The notes below the pieces were generated by a model. The model made no database searches and was not told where the DNA came from. It saw only the letters and a list, made by a program, of their open reading frames with translations. 64,000 bases of DNA. Origin: Rhodospirillales bacterium. Its GTDB lineage: Bacteria; Pseudomonadota; Alphaproteobacteria; Acetobacterales; Acetobacteraceae. The DNA lies in the NCBI GenBank assembly GCA_028869995.1, contig JAGWQN010000004.1, positions 1-64,000 of the forward strand, written 5' to 3'. This document shows, piece by piece, positions 20,302 through 29,137 of this stretch (position 1 is the stretch's first letter; every line of letters starts with the position of its first letter). The position numbers and the translations under genes were made by a program.

Positions 20302-21912
20302 TCAGCCCGCTGCCGCCATCGCGTGCCCCGCCGAAAGCCGCCAAATGCGGTCGAGCCGCTCGATACCCATCAGGCGGTGGGCGATCAGCACCACCGTCCG
20401 CCCCGCCGCCGCCTCGTTCAGCGTCGTCAGGAAGGCGCGCTCGGTGTCGGCGTCGAGCCCCGCGCAGGGTTCGTCGAGGATCAGGATCGGCGCCGCCGAA
20501 AGCAGCGTGCGCGCCAGCGCGAGGCGGCGCCCCTGGCCGCCGGAGAGCCCCGCTCCGCCTTCGCCCATCCAGGTGTCGAGCCCTTCGGGCAGGGCGCGCA
20601 CGACATCGGCGACGCGGGCCATCTCCAGCGCCTGCCACAGCTCGTCCTCGGTCGCGTCCGGCTGGCCGAGCAGCAGGTTCGCGCGCACGGTGTCGGCGAA
20701 GAGGTGCGTCGTCTGCGACAGGTAGCCGATGGTGGCGCGCAGCTGCGTCGTCGGGATACGCGCGATATCGACGCCGCCCAGCGTGATGCGCCCCGCCTCC
20801 GGCTCGGTCGCGCGCAGCGCCAGGGCCGCCAGGCTCGACTTGCCCGCGCCCGACGGGCCGAGCAGCGCCACCCGGCTGCCCTGGGGGATGTCGAGCGAAA
20901 GCCCCTCGAACACCGGCGGACGATCGGCGGCCCAGCGGAACGTGACACCCTCGAAGCGCAACTCGAAGCCGGCGGGAGAGGCCGGATGGGCGGGCTCCGG
21001 CGGAGCCGTCGGCTCGACCGCTTCGAACAGCCGCGTCGCCGCCCGCGCAGCCTGCCCCAGGGTCGCTCCGGCCCGGGCCAGCCCACCGGTCGCCTCGAAC
21101 GCGGCGAGGGTGAGGAACAGGAGCAGGAGAGCCGCCGGCCCGTGTCCCGCCGCCGCGATGATGATCAGCACCGCGAGCAACGCCACCTGGCCGCAGAGCA
21201 GCGACATGGCGGCGGCACTGGCGGCGACGCGGGCGATGCCATGCTCGGCGCCGTACAGCGCCGCTTCGCGCGCCTGGATCGCCGCCCGCATGCGCCCCTC
21301 GGCGCCAAAGACGCGCACTTCGCGCAGCCCCGAAAGCAGGTCGAGGGCGGCGACGCGCAGCGCCGCCCCGGCCTCGGCACGCCGCCCGCCCAGCCGCATC
21401 GCCCCGCGCGCCGCGATGACAGGCGCCGCGAAGGCTGCGAGCGCGAACAGCACGGCGAGCCCGACCGCGAGGTGCGGATCCACATCCCACCCCCGCCAGA
21501 CCAGCACCGGCCAGATCAGCAGCGCTCCCGCGAGCGGGATCAGGATGCGTAGATAGACGCCGTCCAGCACGTCGATGTCGGCGACCAGCCGCGCCAGCAG
21601 GTCGCCCGAGCGGCGGAACCCGATGCCCCAGGCCGCGCCCCGCGCGATGCCGCGGAACAGCCAGACCCGCAGATCGGCGAGCGCGCGGAACGTCGCATCG
21701 TGGGTCGCGATCCGCTCGGCGTAGCGCAGCGCCACCCGCAGCGGTCCCAGCAGGCGCAGGATCCCCAGCACCGCCGCGCCGCCCAGTGCGGCGCCGGCCA
21801 GCGCCTGCACCGAGATCCCGGCGGCCAGGGAGAGCAGCGCGATCACCGCGCCCAGCAGCAGCACGTCGTCGCGGCCGCGCCACAGCCGGATGATGCGAAA
21901 CAGATCTTTCAT
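20302..21912 (-). CDS. cydC: ABC exporter CydC (cytochrome bd assembly)
   Basis: 536 residues: six-helix transmembrane domain (about 1-290), then an ATPase domain with Walker A GPSGAGKSS, signature LSGGQGRRLALAR and Walker B ILILDEPCAGLD. With CydD it forms a heterodimer exporting cysteine/glutathione needed for haem insertion into cytochrome bd oxidase. The start ATG overlaps the cydD stop by 4 nt. The frame stays open far upstream through cydD, but homology starts at MKDLFRIIRLW. No cydAB lies in the window. Confidence 0.92.
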   Translation of the reverse strand: MKDLFRIIRLWRGRDDVLLLGAVIALLSLAAGISVQALAGAALGGAAVLGILRLLGPLRVALRYAERIATHDATFRALADLRVWLFRGIARGAAWGIGFRRSGDLLARLVADIDVLDGVYLRILIPLAGALLIWPVLVWRGWDVDPHLAVGLAVLFALAAFAAPVIAARGAMRLGGRRAEAGAALRVAALDLLSGLREVRVFGAEGRMRAAIQAREAALYGAEHGIARVAASAAAMSLLCGQVALLAVLIIIAAAGHGPAALLLLFLTLAAFEATGGLARAGATLGQAARAATRLFEAVEPTAPPEPAHPASPAGFELRFEGVTFRWAADRPPVFEGLSLDIPQGSRVALLGPSGAGKSSLAALALRATEPEAGRITLGGVDIARIPTTQLRATIGYLSQTTHLFADTVRANLLLGQPDATEDELWQALEMARVADVVRALPEGLDTWMGEGGAGLSGGQGRRLALARTLLSAAPILILDEPCAGLDADTERAFLTTLNEAAAGRTVVLIAHRLMGIERLDRIWRLSAGHAMAAAG

Positions 21913-23594
21913 GCCACCCCCCGCTCGGCCGCGCCCGGCGTCGCCAGATCGAGCCTGCGTCCGGGAAACGCATGAGCGGCGGAAGCGTGGCTGGCCAGCA
22001 CCACCGTACGTCCCAGCGCCAGGCGGCGCAGGCTGTCGAGCACCTCCGCCTCGGTCACCGGGTCGAGATGCGCGGTCGGCTCGTCGAGCAGCAACAGCGG
22101 CGCACCCTTGAGGAACGCGCGCGCGATGGCGACCCGTTGCGCCTGGCCGCCGGAAAGCCCGAACCCGCCTTCGCCGATCGGGGTCTCGAGGCCCTGCGGC
22201 AGCGCCGCGATCACCGCTTCGAGCCGCGCGAAGCGGATGGCCGCCTGCACCTCCTCGGCGGTGGCCTCCGGCTTCGCAAAGCGGATGTTTTCGGCGATGG
22301 TCGCCGCGAACAGCATCGGGCGCTGGCCGATCCAGGCGATCAGGCGCATCCGCGCCGCCGGCACCAGCGTCGCGGCATCGGCGCCGTTGAAGGTGATGCG
22401 CCCCTGTTGGGGCGTCGCAAAGCCGAGCAGCAGCTCCATGATCGTGGTCTTGCCGCTGCCCGAGGGGCCGGTGAGGATCAGCGTCTCGCCGGCGGGCACG
22501 CGAAAGCTGAGCCCCTCGAGCGCCGGCCCGCGCGCCTCGTCCCAGGCGAAGCGGACATTCTCGAAGGCGACGGTGACGCCATGCGCGGCCACCGTGCGGA
22601 TCGCCGCTGGAGGCGGTGCATGCTCCGCCGGGGTAGGCAACTCGGCCAGCTTCTCCGCCGCCGGGCCGGCTGCCATCTGGTCCTGGTAGGCGGCCGCAAA
22701 GGCGCGGATGGGAGCGAAGAACTCCGGCACCAGCCACAGCGCGAAGAGCGCCCGCGGCTGCCAGGCAAAACCGTCCTGCCACACCACCAGGATGATCGCC
22801 AGCACGACGGCCATGTCGAGCGAGACCGAGGAGAGAAAGGCGACGCGCAGTACCCGCAGCGTCCGCTGGCGCAACTCGTCCGCCGCGCTGGCGAGAGCGG
22901 CGGCCTCGGCCTCGGCGCGATTGGCCAGGACGATGGTGGCAATACCGCGGATGCGATCGACGAAGCGCGTCTGCAGCCGCTGCATCGCGCGGAACTGCCG
23001 GCGAGAGGCGGCTGCAGCGCCGATGCCGGCCAGCGCCATGGCGACTGGAACCAGCAGCCCGCACAAGCCGATGATGATGCCGGCGGCCGGATTCACCACG
23101 ATCACCGCCAGGCCCACCAGCGCCGGGCCGAGCACGGCCATCTGCATCGCCGGCAACCAGCGGGCATGGTAGCCGTCCAGCGCCTCGACCGCGTCCACCG
23201 TGATGCCGGCGAGCTCGGCCGAGTGCCGGCCGCGCAGCTTGGCCAGGCCCAGGTCGAGCGGGCCGGCATCGAGCAGCACGCTCAGCACCGAGTCGCGCAA
23301 ACGCCGGCGCGCGGTGGCCCCGGCGTCGAACGCCAGCCGCTCCGCCAGCATCGCGAGGCCGGCGCGCAGCAGTGCGGCGACACCAAAGCCGAGGGCGGGC
23401 CAGAGCAGCCCTACGCCCGCGAGCAGCAACGCGGCGCACGCGGCCTGGCCGATCGCCAGCAAGGTGCTTAGCGCCTGGACGGCGACGACGCGCCTCGTCG
23501 CAGCGCGGGCCGCCTGGGTGCGCGCGCGCAACCAGGCTCGGGCCGGGGTCAGCTTGCGGGGCATGGATCGGTGCTCGTGGCCATGCCCGGACAT
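21909..23594 (-). CDS. cydD: ABC exporter CydD (cytochrome bd assembly)
   Basis: 561 residues: transmembrane domain in roughly the first 310 residues and an ATPase domain with Walker A GPSGSGKTT, signature LSGGQAQRVAIAR and Walker B LLLLDEPTAHLD. Partner of cydC, which follows with an ATGA overlap. The N-terminus MSGHGHEHRS is His-rich; an alternative start at Met11 (ATG 23564) is equally possible because neither has a strong ribosome binding site. A 14-bp palindrome lies 61 bp upstream of the first start. Confidence 0.91.
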   Translation of the reverse strand: MSGHGHEHRSMPRKLTPARAWLRARTQAARAATRRVVAVQALSTLLAIGQAACAALLLAGVGLLWPALGFGVAALLRAGLAMLAERLAFDAGATARRRLRDSVLSVLLDAGPLDLGLAKLRGRHSAELAGITVDAVEALDGYHARWLPAMQMAVLGPALVGLAVIVVNPAAGIIIGLCGLLVPVAMALAGIGAAAASRRQFRAMQRLQTRFVDRIRGIATIVLANRAEAEAAALASAADELRQRTLRVLRVAFLSSVSLDMAVVLAIILVVWQDGFAWQPRALFALWLVPEFFAPIRAFAAAYQDQMAAGPAAEKLAELPTPAEHAPPPAAIRTVAAHGVTVAFENVRFAWDEARGPALEGLSFRVPAGETLILTGPSGSGKTTIMELLLGFATPQQGRITFNGADAATLVPAARMRLIAWIGQRPMLFAATIAENIRFAKPEATAEEVQAAIRFARLEAVIAALPQGLETPIGEGGFGLSGGQAQRVAIARAFLKGAPLLLLDEPTAHLDPVTEAEVLDSLRRLALGRTVVLASHASAAHAFPGRRLDLATPGAAERGVA

Positions 23595-23654
23595 ATGCCA
23601 GCAAGTCGGCCTCTTCCGGAACCCCCTCGTGGCGACGAGACGATACCAGCCGCC

Positions 23655-23668
23655 GATAGGCGCCTATC
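23655..23668. promoter_or_regulatory. 14-bp perfect palindrome upstream of cydDC
   Basis: GATAGGCGCCTATC reads the same on both strands with no spacer. It sits 61 bp before cydD and downstream of the small membrane gene, where an operator for the cydDC promoter would be expected. No regulator is assigned. Confidence 0.4.
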
Positions 23669-23678
23669 CGCGCGGCCT

Positions 23679-23695
23679 GTCGCCGGTCGGGCGAC
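23679..23695 (-). terminator. Short GC hairpin after the small membrane gene
   Basis: GTCGCC - 5 nt - GGCGAC, starting 5 bp after the stop codon of the small minus-strand gene. The stem is only 6 bp and no T-tract follows, so termination is uncertain. Confidence 0.3.
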
Positions 23696-23700
23696 GGGTG

Positions 23701-23886
23701 TCAGAACGACGCGAAGAAGGCCGGAATGTCGATGATGTGAGCGAAGCTGAGCAGCGCCAGCATTGCGCAGATGGTGACGACGGTATCCACCACGGCGCCA
23801 AGGCCGGTGCCCTTGACGACGATCACGGCGCCGATCAGCGGGATGGCCGCCAGAAGCAACTCCCGGTGGTGATCGAATGCCAACAT
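23701..23886 (-). CDS. Very small putative membrane protein
   Basis: 61 residues from ATG 23886, not recognised. Two hydrophobic stretches (about 10-25 and 30-57) separated by a very short loop; only a few charged residues at the N-terminus (DHHRE). A TTG start at 23997 would add 37 residues with no sequence character. Reality is supported only by composition and a hairpin just after the stop; there is no clear ribosome binding site. It precedes cydDC on the same strand. Confidence 0.4.
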   Translation of the reverse strand: MLAFDHHRELLLAAIPLIGAVIVVKGTGLGAVVDTVVTICAMLALLSFAHIIDIPAFFASF

Positions 23887-24047
23887 CCGGACCTGTTTCC
23901 TAATCCGCCTCGGTGACGCCCCCGACGATCCGGACACCGGCTTGTCTCCGTGCCGAATCGACCGGATGCGGTTCGCACCCCTCCAGCCGCATGACAATGT
24001 TTTACTTATAACTGATCTAGGGATTTGTTACCAGCGCATTATCAGCC

Positions 24048-25967
24048 ATGATCATTCAGGGCGGTGAAGCGGAAGGACGTTTGGTGACAGCCTCTAACGT
24101 GTACGAACAGGGGCTGACGCTGACCGCCGGGGGCAGCGTTTCTCTCTCTTCTTTTGATCTAATAACAAACACTTCAGGTGCGGCGCTCCAGATTTCTGCG
24201 GGCGCGGATACGACCCTCATCAATGCCGGGACCATCGCCGGCGGCGGCGCTTACGGGCAGGGCCTCTACCTGCTCGGCGGTGGTACATTGATTAATTCGG
24301 GGACAATTACCGGCGCCTATGCGGCCTCGGTCCTCGGGCCCGCCACCGTCATCAACAGCGGCGCCATCCTCGGCGGCAGCGGTCCGCGCGACAGTGGCCT
24401 CTACCTCGGCAATGGCGGAGCGGTGCGCAACGCCGCTGACGGGGTGCTGGCGGGGAGCCATGCCGGTGTGGAACTGGTGCGGGGCGGCACGGTCGTCAAC
24501 TTTGGGCAGATCCAGGGATCGGGCTCGGGCGGCTATGGCGTGCTGGGACTGGGCGGGGGCAAGCTCTTCAACGACGGCACCATCGCCGCCACGGCGGCGC
24601 AGGCCGCCGGCGTGCGCTTCGCCGGCACCTATGGCTACGTGACCAATCTCGGGACGATCCTCGGCGACCGCGCGGGCGTCGAACTGGCCGCCGGCGGTGT
24701 CGTCGCGGTCGCGCCAGGGGCGGTCGTCGCCGGGACCGACGCCGGTGTGTCGCTGGCCAATGGCAAGGCCATGCTTTTCAATTTCGGCACGGTTGCGGGA
24801 GCGGAGGCCGTCAGCGTCGCGCCGGGACAGCCGACTCTGGTCGACCTCTACCCGAGCGGCACCTTCGTCGGGACGGTGGATGGCGGCAACAAGCCCGGCG
24901 ATACGATCGTCTCGTATCTCGAGCTCGGGGCGGGCACCCAGGCCGGAACGCTGAGCGGCCTCGGCAGCCAGTTCGTCGACTTCTCCTATATCTACGTCCG
25001 CGCGGGCGGAGACTGGACGCTGGCGGACACCGCGCGGCTGGCCGCCGGCGTCACGTTGCATGACCAGGGCCGGCTGACGCTGGCAACGCCGCTGCATGGG
25101 CCGGGCACGGTTTCGCTGGCCGCAGGCGTGACGCTCTCCATCCTCCCCGGCGATGCACCCAGCGGCGTGGTCGCCGGGCTCGGGTCTGCCGCGATCGATT
25201 TCGTGGGCGCGAAAGAGACGGTTGCCGGCTATGCGGGAGGCGTGCTGTCGCTCACCGGGGATCAGAATATCTCCCTCTATATGATTGGAAGTTCAGGCGA
25301 CACCTTTGTCGCCCGGCCCGACGCGAACGGTGGGACGGTGATCACGGCCTGCTTTGCCGCGGGCAGCGGCGTTCTGGGGCCCGACGGCTGGCGGAAGGTC
25401 GAGGAACTGCATGCGGGGGACCTGGTCGTCACCGCTTCCGGGCGGATCGCCGCCCTGCGCTGGGTCGGGTCGCGCCGGATCGACATGCGTCGCCATGCCC
25501 GTGCCGGCGAGGTCGCACCCATCCGCGTGCGCGCCGGCGCCTTTGGACCGGAGACGCCGATGCGCGACCTGGTCCTTTCGCCCGACCACGCCGTGCTGGT
25601 GGACGGCGTGCTGATCCCCATCCGCCACCTTGCCAATGGCCGCTCCATCGCCACCGAGGCATGGGACGAGGTGACGTATTTCCACCTCGAGCTCGATCGC
25701 CACGATGCCCTGGTCGTCGAAGGGCTGGTCTGCGAATCCTACCTCGACACCGGCAACCGCCATGCTTTCGAGGGCGAGGCGGCGCTGGCGCTGCATCCTG
25801 ATTTCTCGGCGGGGGCCGAGGCCGAGGCGCGCGCCACCTGGAGCGCGCGCGGCTGCGCCGACATCGCGACCGCTCCCTCGGATCCGCGCCTGCGCGCCGC
25901 ACACCTGCGCCTTGCCGCGCGGGCGATGTTGCCCTCGATCAACGAAGGTGCCACCAGAGCCGCATGA
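24048..25967 (+). CDS. Repeat-rich protein with C-terminal Hint domain
   Basis: 639 residues. Residues about 20-290 consist of degenerate repeats of roughly 20 residues built around Asn-x-Gly-Thr-Ile (for example LINAGTIAGGGAYGQ, LINSGTITGAYAA, VVNFGQIQGSGSGG), as in autotransporter-type beta-helices. The C-terminal third is a Hint_2 domain: Cys435 in ITACFAAGSGVL is the candidate splicing nucleophile, followed by EELHAGDLVVTASGR, LSPDHAVLVDG, LIPIRHLANG and FHLELDRHDALVVEGL. No N-terminal signal peptide is obvious. Such proteins are common in Acetobacteraceae and Rhodobacteraceae; self-cleavage or ligation is inferred. The stop overlaps the fluoride channel start by 4 nt. Confidence 0.85.
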   Translation: MIIQGGEAEGRLVTASNVYEQGLTLTAGGSVSLSSFDLITNTSGAALQISAGADTTLINAGTIAGGGAYGQGLYLLGGGTLINSGTITGAYAASVLGPATVINSGAILGGSGPRDSGLYLGNGGAVRNAADGVLAGSHAGVELVRGGTVVNFGQIQGSGSGGYGVLGLGGGKLFNDGTIAATAAQAAGVRFAGTYGYVTNLGTILGDRAGVELAAGGVVAVAPGAVVAGTDAGVSLANGKAMLFNFGTVAGAEAVSVAPGQPTLVDLYPSGTFVGTVDGGNKPGDTIVSYLELGAGTQAGTLSGLGSQFVDFSYIYVRAGGDWTLADTARLAAGVTLHDQGRLTLATPLHGPGTVSLAAGVTLSILPGDAPSGVVAGLGSAAIDFVGAKETVAGYAGGVLSLTGDQNISLYMIGSSGDTFVARPDANGGTVITACFAAGSGVLGPDGWRKVEELHAGDLVVTASGRIAALRWVGSRRIDMRRHARAGEVAPIRVRAGAFGPETPMRDLVLSPDHAVLVDGVLIPIRHLANGRSIATEAWDEVTYFHLELDRHDALVVEGLVCESYLDTGNRHAFEGEAALALHPDFSAGAEAEARATWSARGCADIATAPSDPRLRAAHLRLAARAMLPSINEGATRAA

Positions 25968-26335
25968 TCGCGACTCTTCTCGTTGCCCTCGGCGGTGCCG
26001 CCGGCTCCGCGGGCCGTTATTGGACGGGCGTGCTCTTCGCCGGCGCATTCGGCCTCGAGTTCCCTCTCGGCACGCTGATCATCAACGTCCTCGGCAGCTT
26101 CATCATCGGCCTGGCCGACGTCGCCGCCGGTGCGAATACGACGCGCCTGCTGGTGATTGTCGGCTTCTGCGGCGGCTACACCACCTTTTCGTCGTTCAGC
26201 CTGCAGACCCTCGAGCTGATCCGTGGCGGCCATCCGGTCGATGCTTCGCTCAACGTCGTGCTGTCGGTCGCCCTCTGCCTCGCCGCCACGATCGCCGGCG
26301 CCAGCGTCGGCGCGAGCCTGCGCGCGGCGCTGTAG
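25964..26335 (+). CDS. crcB: Fluoride channel CrcB/FluC
   Basis: 123 residues with four membrane helices, the usual length. It contains the family's conserved Asn41 in LIINVLGSF and the GFCGGYTTFSSFS signature (about 67-79). Dual-topology dimeric channel that expels fluoride from the cytoplasm. It starts inside the stop codon of the Hint-domain gene (ATGA), an unusual partner. I found no fluoride riboswitch-like structure upstream, and the coupling makes one unlikely. It converges on the M20 gene 15 bp away. Confidence 0.93.
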   Translation: MIATLLVALGGAAGSAGRYWTGVLFAGAFGLEFPLGTLIINVLGSFIIGLADVAAGANTTRLLVIVGFCGGYTTFSSFSLQTLELIRGGHPVDASLNVVLSVALCLAATIAGASVGASLRAAL

Positions 26336-26350
26336 GAGCCGCTCCCGGCC

Positions 26351-27493
26351 TCAGCGTAGGGCGTCGCGCGCCACCGTTGCCAGCCAGCTGCTCGCCGCGG
26401 GGAGGATCGCGTCGTTGAAATCGTAGCGCGGCGAGTGGAGCTCGCGCCCGTCGCTGTCCGGCCCGTTGCCGATCCAGGCGAAGGCACCAGGCCTCTCTGC
26501 AAGGTACCAGGCGAAATCCTCGCCCGTCATGGCAGGTGGCACGTCGCGGCGCAGCGCCAGTCCTGCATGCTGTGCCGCCGCGGCGGCCAGTTCGGCTTCC
26601 GGCCGGGTGTTGACCGTCGCACCGACGCCATAATTGAGGCCGACCTCGATCGAGACGTTGCACGTCGCGGCGATGCCGGCGGCAACACGCCGCACCCCGG
26701 CATCGAGCACGTCGCGGATGTGGTCGCGGTAGTAGCGCAGGGTGCCGCGAAGGTTCACCGTGGCCGGGATCTGGTTGGCCGCCGAGCCGCCCTCCAGGAT
26801 GCCGAGGCTGATCACCGCGGCTTCCAGGGGATCGACGTTGCGCGCGACGATGGATTGCAGCGCGACGATCAGGTGCCCCGCCGCGACCACCGGATCGCGC
26901 GTCAGCTGTGGTAGAGCCGCGTGCCCCGCGGCACCTTCGATGGCGAACGAGATCCTGGCGCCTGCGGCCATCACCGGACCGTCGTGCACCGCGATGGTCC
27001 CGGCTTCGAGCCCAGGCCAGTTATGGTAGGCAAAGATGCGCTCCATCGGGAAACGCTGGAAAAGCCCGTCCGCGATCATCGACCGCGCACCGCCGCCGCC
27101 TTCTTCGGCCGGCTGGAACACCAGATGGACGGTGCCTGACCAGGAGGGGTCGGCGAGCAGCAGCGCCGCGGCGCCAAGCAGGCTGGTCGTATGTCCGTCG
27201 TGACCGCAGGCATGCATCACGCCGGGATTGGTGGATGCGTGCGGCAGACCGGTCCGCTCGGTGATCGGCAGCGCGTCCATATCGGCCCGCAGGCCGACGG
27301 CCCGGTTGGAACTGCCGCGCGCGATGGTGGCGACGATGCCGTGGCCGCCGATGCCGCGCTGGTGCGTGATCCCCATCTCGGTGAGGCGCTCGGCAACGAA
27401 GGCGGCGGTCGCTTCCTCGTGCAGGGTGACACCGGGATGGGCGTGCAGATGCCGGCGCCAGGCAGTCAGCCTCGCCAGGAGTTCGTTGTCCAT
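26351..27493 (-). CDS. M20-family amidohydrolase (hippurate hydrolase / N-acyl amino acid deacylase type)
   Basis: 380 residues. Metal site HACGHDGHTT (Cys96, His98, His101) and PAEEGGGGA place it in the M20D amidohydrolase group; the lid-domain motif GAAGHAALP and C-terminal MTGEDFAWYL agree. Cytoplasmic hydrolysis of an N-acyl amino acid such as hippurate or N-acetyl-amino acids is expected, with the exact substrate unknown. Start ATG 27493 gives family length; an ATG 23 codons upstream adds an unrelated extension. Confidence 0.88.
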   Translation of the reverse strand: MDNELLARLTAWRRHLHAHPGVTLHEEATAAFVAERLTEMGITHQRGIGGHGIVATIARGSSNRAVGLRADMDALPITERTGLPHASTNPGVMHACGHDGHTTSLLGAAALLLADPSWSGTVHLVFQPAEEGGGGARSMIADGLFQRFPMERIFAYHNWPGLEAGTIAVHDGPVMAAGARISFAIEGAAGHAALPQLTRDPVVAAGHLIVALQSIVARNVDPLEAAVISLGILEGGSAANQIPATVNLRGTLRYYRDHIRDVLDAGVRRVAAGIAATCNVSIEVGLNYGVGATVNTRPEAELAAAAAQHAGLALRRDVPPAMTGEDFAWYLAERPGAFAWIGNGPDSDGRELHSPRYDFNDAILPAASSWLATVARDALR

Positions 27494-27667
27494 GAAGGTA
27501 TCATCCCACAAAGCCGGACGTTTACCAGGGGGGGCGCCGGCCCCGTGCCAGCACCGTGCCATTCGTGACGGTCATGCAAGCAATGCCCACAAGGCGCCGG
27601 TTTTGCCGCTTTCTTGCCACGAGTCGGCGCGAATGTCCGCCGCTTAGGACAGTCCCGCGGAGGATGG

Positions 27668-29137
27668 ATGACGCGCCTGGTCGTGGTTTCGAACCGCGTG
27701 CCCGTGCCCTCGGCCGGCCAGCAGGCCGGCGGGCTCGCCGTGGCGCTCGACGGGATGATGGAGAAACGTGGCGGGCTCTGGTTCGGCTGGTCCGGCGTCG
27801 TCGGCGAAGCCGGCCGCGCCGCACTCGCGGCGGTCGAGACGCAGGCGGGCGTCGACTACGCCACGATCGACCTCACCCGTGAGGAACACGATCGCTACTA
27901 CAACAACTTCTCCAACGGCGTGCTCTGGCCATTGTTCCACACGCTGCCGGAACTGATGCGCTTCGATCGGCGCGACGCCGCGAGCTACCGTGCGGTCAAC
28001 GAGCGCTTTGCTGCCTCGCTGCTGCCGCTGATCCGGCCCGACGACATCATCTGGGTGCACGACTATCACCTGCTGGCGCTGGCCGCGGCCCTGCGCGCCA
28101 GGGCGGTGACCAACCCGATCGGCTTCTTCCTGCATGTGCCGTTTGCCGCGCCCGATGTACTGGCGCAGGCGCCGGAAGTCGCGGACCTGGTGCGCGACAT
28201 GCTCGCCGCCGACCTGATCGGCTTCCAGACCGATAACGACCTGGCCAACTTCGTCGCCGCCGCGACCCAGCTCGCCGGCGCCATCCGCCTCGCCTCGGGC
28301 AGCCTCTCCTTTGGCGGACGACGCATCCGCCTCGGGGTCTTCCCGGTCGAGATCGCGGCCCAGAACTTCGCCCGCACCGCGGCCGCGATGGCCAACGAGG
28401 CGGCGGGCCAGCGGCTGCGCGAGAGCCTGGCGGGCCAGGACCTCATCCTCGGCATCGACCGGCTCGACCCGACCAAGGGGCTGATGCAGCGACTGAGCGG
28501 CTTCCGCCGGCTCTTCGAGCGCCATCCCGCCATGCTCGAGCGCGTGACGATGCTGCAGATCGCCGCCACCTCGCGCAAGGACGTCGGCAGCTATCGCAGC
28601 CTGCGTGCGGCCATGGAGGCCGAGGCGGGCAGCATCAACGCCGATCTCGGAACGGCCGCGTGGCAGCCGTTGCGCCTCGTCAGCCGCGCGGTGGACCGCA
28701 CGCAGATCGCGGGCTACATGCGTCTGGCGCGCGTCGGCCTGGTGACGCCGCTGCGTGACGGGATGAACCTGGTGGCCAAGGAATATGTCGCGGCGCAGGA
28801 TCCGGCCGACCCCGGCGTGCTGGTGCTGTCGCGCTTCGCAGGCGCGGCGCGCCAGCTCGAGGCCGCTTTGCTGGTCAACCCGCATGACCCGGATGCGATG
28901 GCGGACGCGATGGAAACCGCGCTGACCATGGCGCGCAGCGAACGCCAGGCGCGCTGGCGGGCGCTGTGGGCGACGATCGAGAATCGCTCGCCGGCGCTGT
29001 GGGGCCGCAGCTTCGTCGCCAGCCTGCTGCGGGCCGTCGCCCGCGGCTCGACCAAGCCGGAGCAGCGCGCCGCCCTGGCGCATGAGGCCGAGATCCTGCT
29101 GCCCGCCGCCGGCGCCGAGGATCGCGTGCTGCATTGA
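27668..29137 (+). CDS. otsA: Trehalose-6-phosphate synthase
   Basis: 489 residues, GT20 family. Joins UDP-glucose (or another NDP-glucose) and glucose-6-phosphate to trehalose-6-phosphate. N-terminus MTRLVVVSNRVPVP followed by GGLAVAL (nucleotide-sugar loop), then DDIIWVHDYHLLAL, DRLDPTKGL and RDGMNLVAKEYVAAQ in order. GGAGG lies 4 bp upstream of ATG 27668, fixing the start. No otsB (phosphatase) is in the window; the overlapping downstream gene is unrelated. Confidence 0.94.
   Translation: MTRLVVVSNRVPVPSAGQQAGGLAVALDGMMEKRGGLWFGWSGVVGEAGRAALAAVETQAGVDYATIDLTREEHDRYYNNFSNGVLWPLFHTLPELMRFDRRDAASYRAVNERFAASLLPLIRPDDIIWVHDYHLLALAAALRARAVTNPIGFFLHVPFAAPDVLAQAPEVADLVRDMLAADLIGFQTDNDLANFVAAATQLAGAIRLASGSLSFGGRRIRLGVFPVEIAAQNFARTAAAMANEAAGQRLRESLAGQDLILGIDRLDPTKGLMQRLSGFRRLFERHPAMLERVTMLQIAATSRKDVGSYRSLRAAMEAEAGSINADLGTAAWQPLRLVSRAVDRTQIAGYMRLARVGLVTPLRDGMNLVAKEYVAAQDPADPGVLVLSRFAGAARQLEAALLVNPHDPDAMADAMETALTMARSERQARWRALWATIENRSPALWGRSFVASLLRAVARGSTKPEQRAALAHEAEILLPAAGAEDRVLH

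Noticed and set aside
18565-21552. 995-codon open frame on the plus strand
   Set aside because: It runs antisense through recQ and cydC, both certain from motifs. Long antisense frames are expected in GC-rich coding DNA.
20302-23604. Single 1100-codon frame suggesting a CydDC fusion
   Set aside because: The upstream half is a shadow frame of cydD. The real cydD is recognised in another frame and ends with an ATGA overlap at the cydC start.
25800-25967. Fluoride riboswitch expected before crcB
   Set aside because: crcB starts inside the stop of the coding sequence before it, and no crcB-motif pseudoknot pattern is visible.
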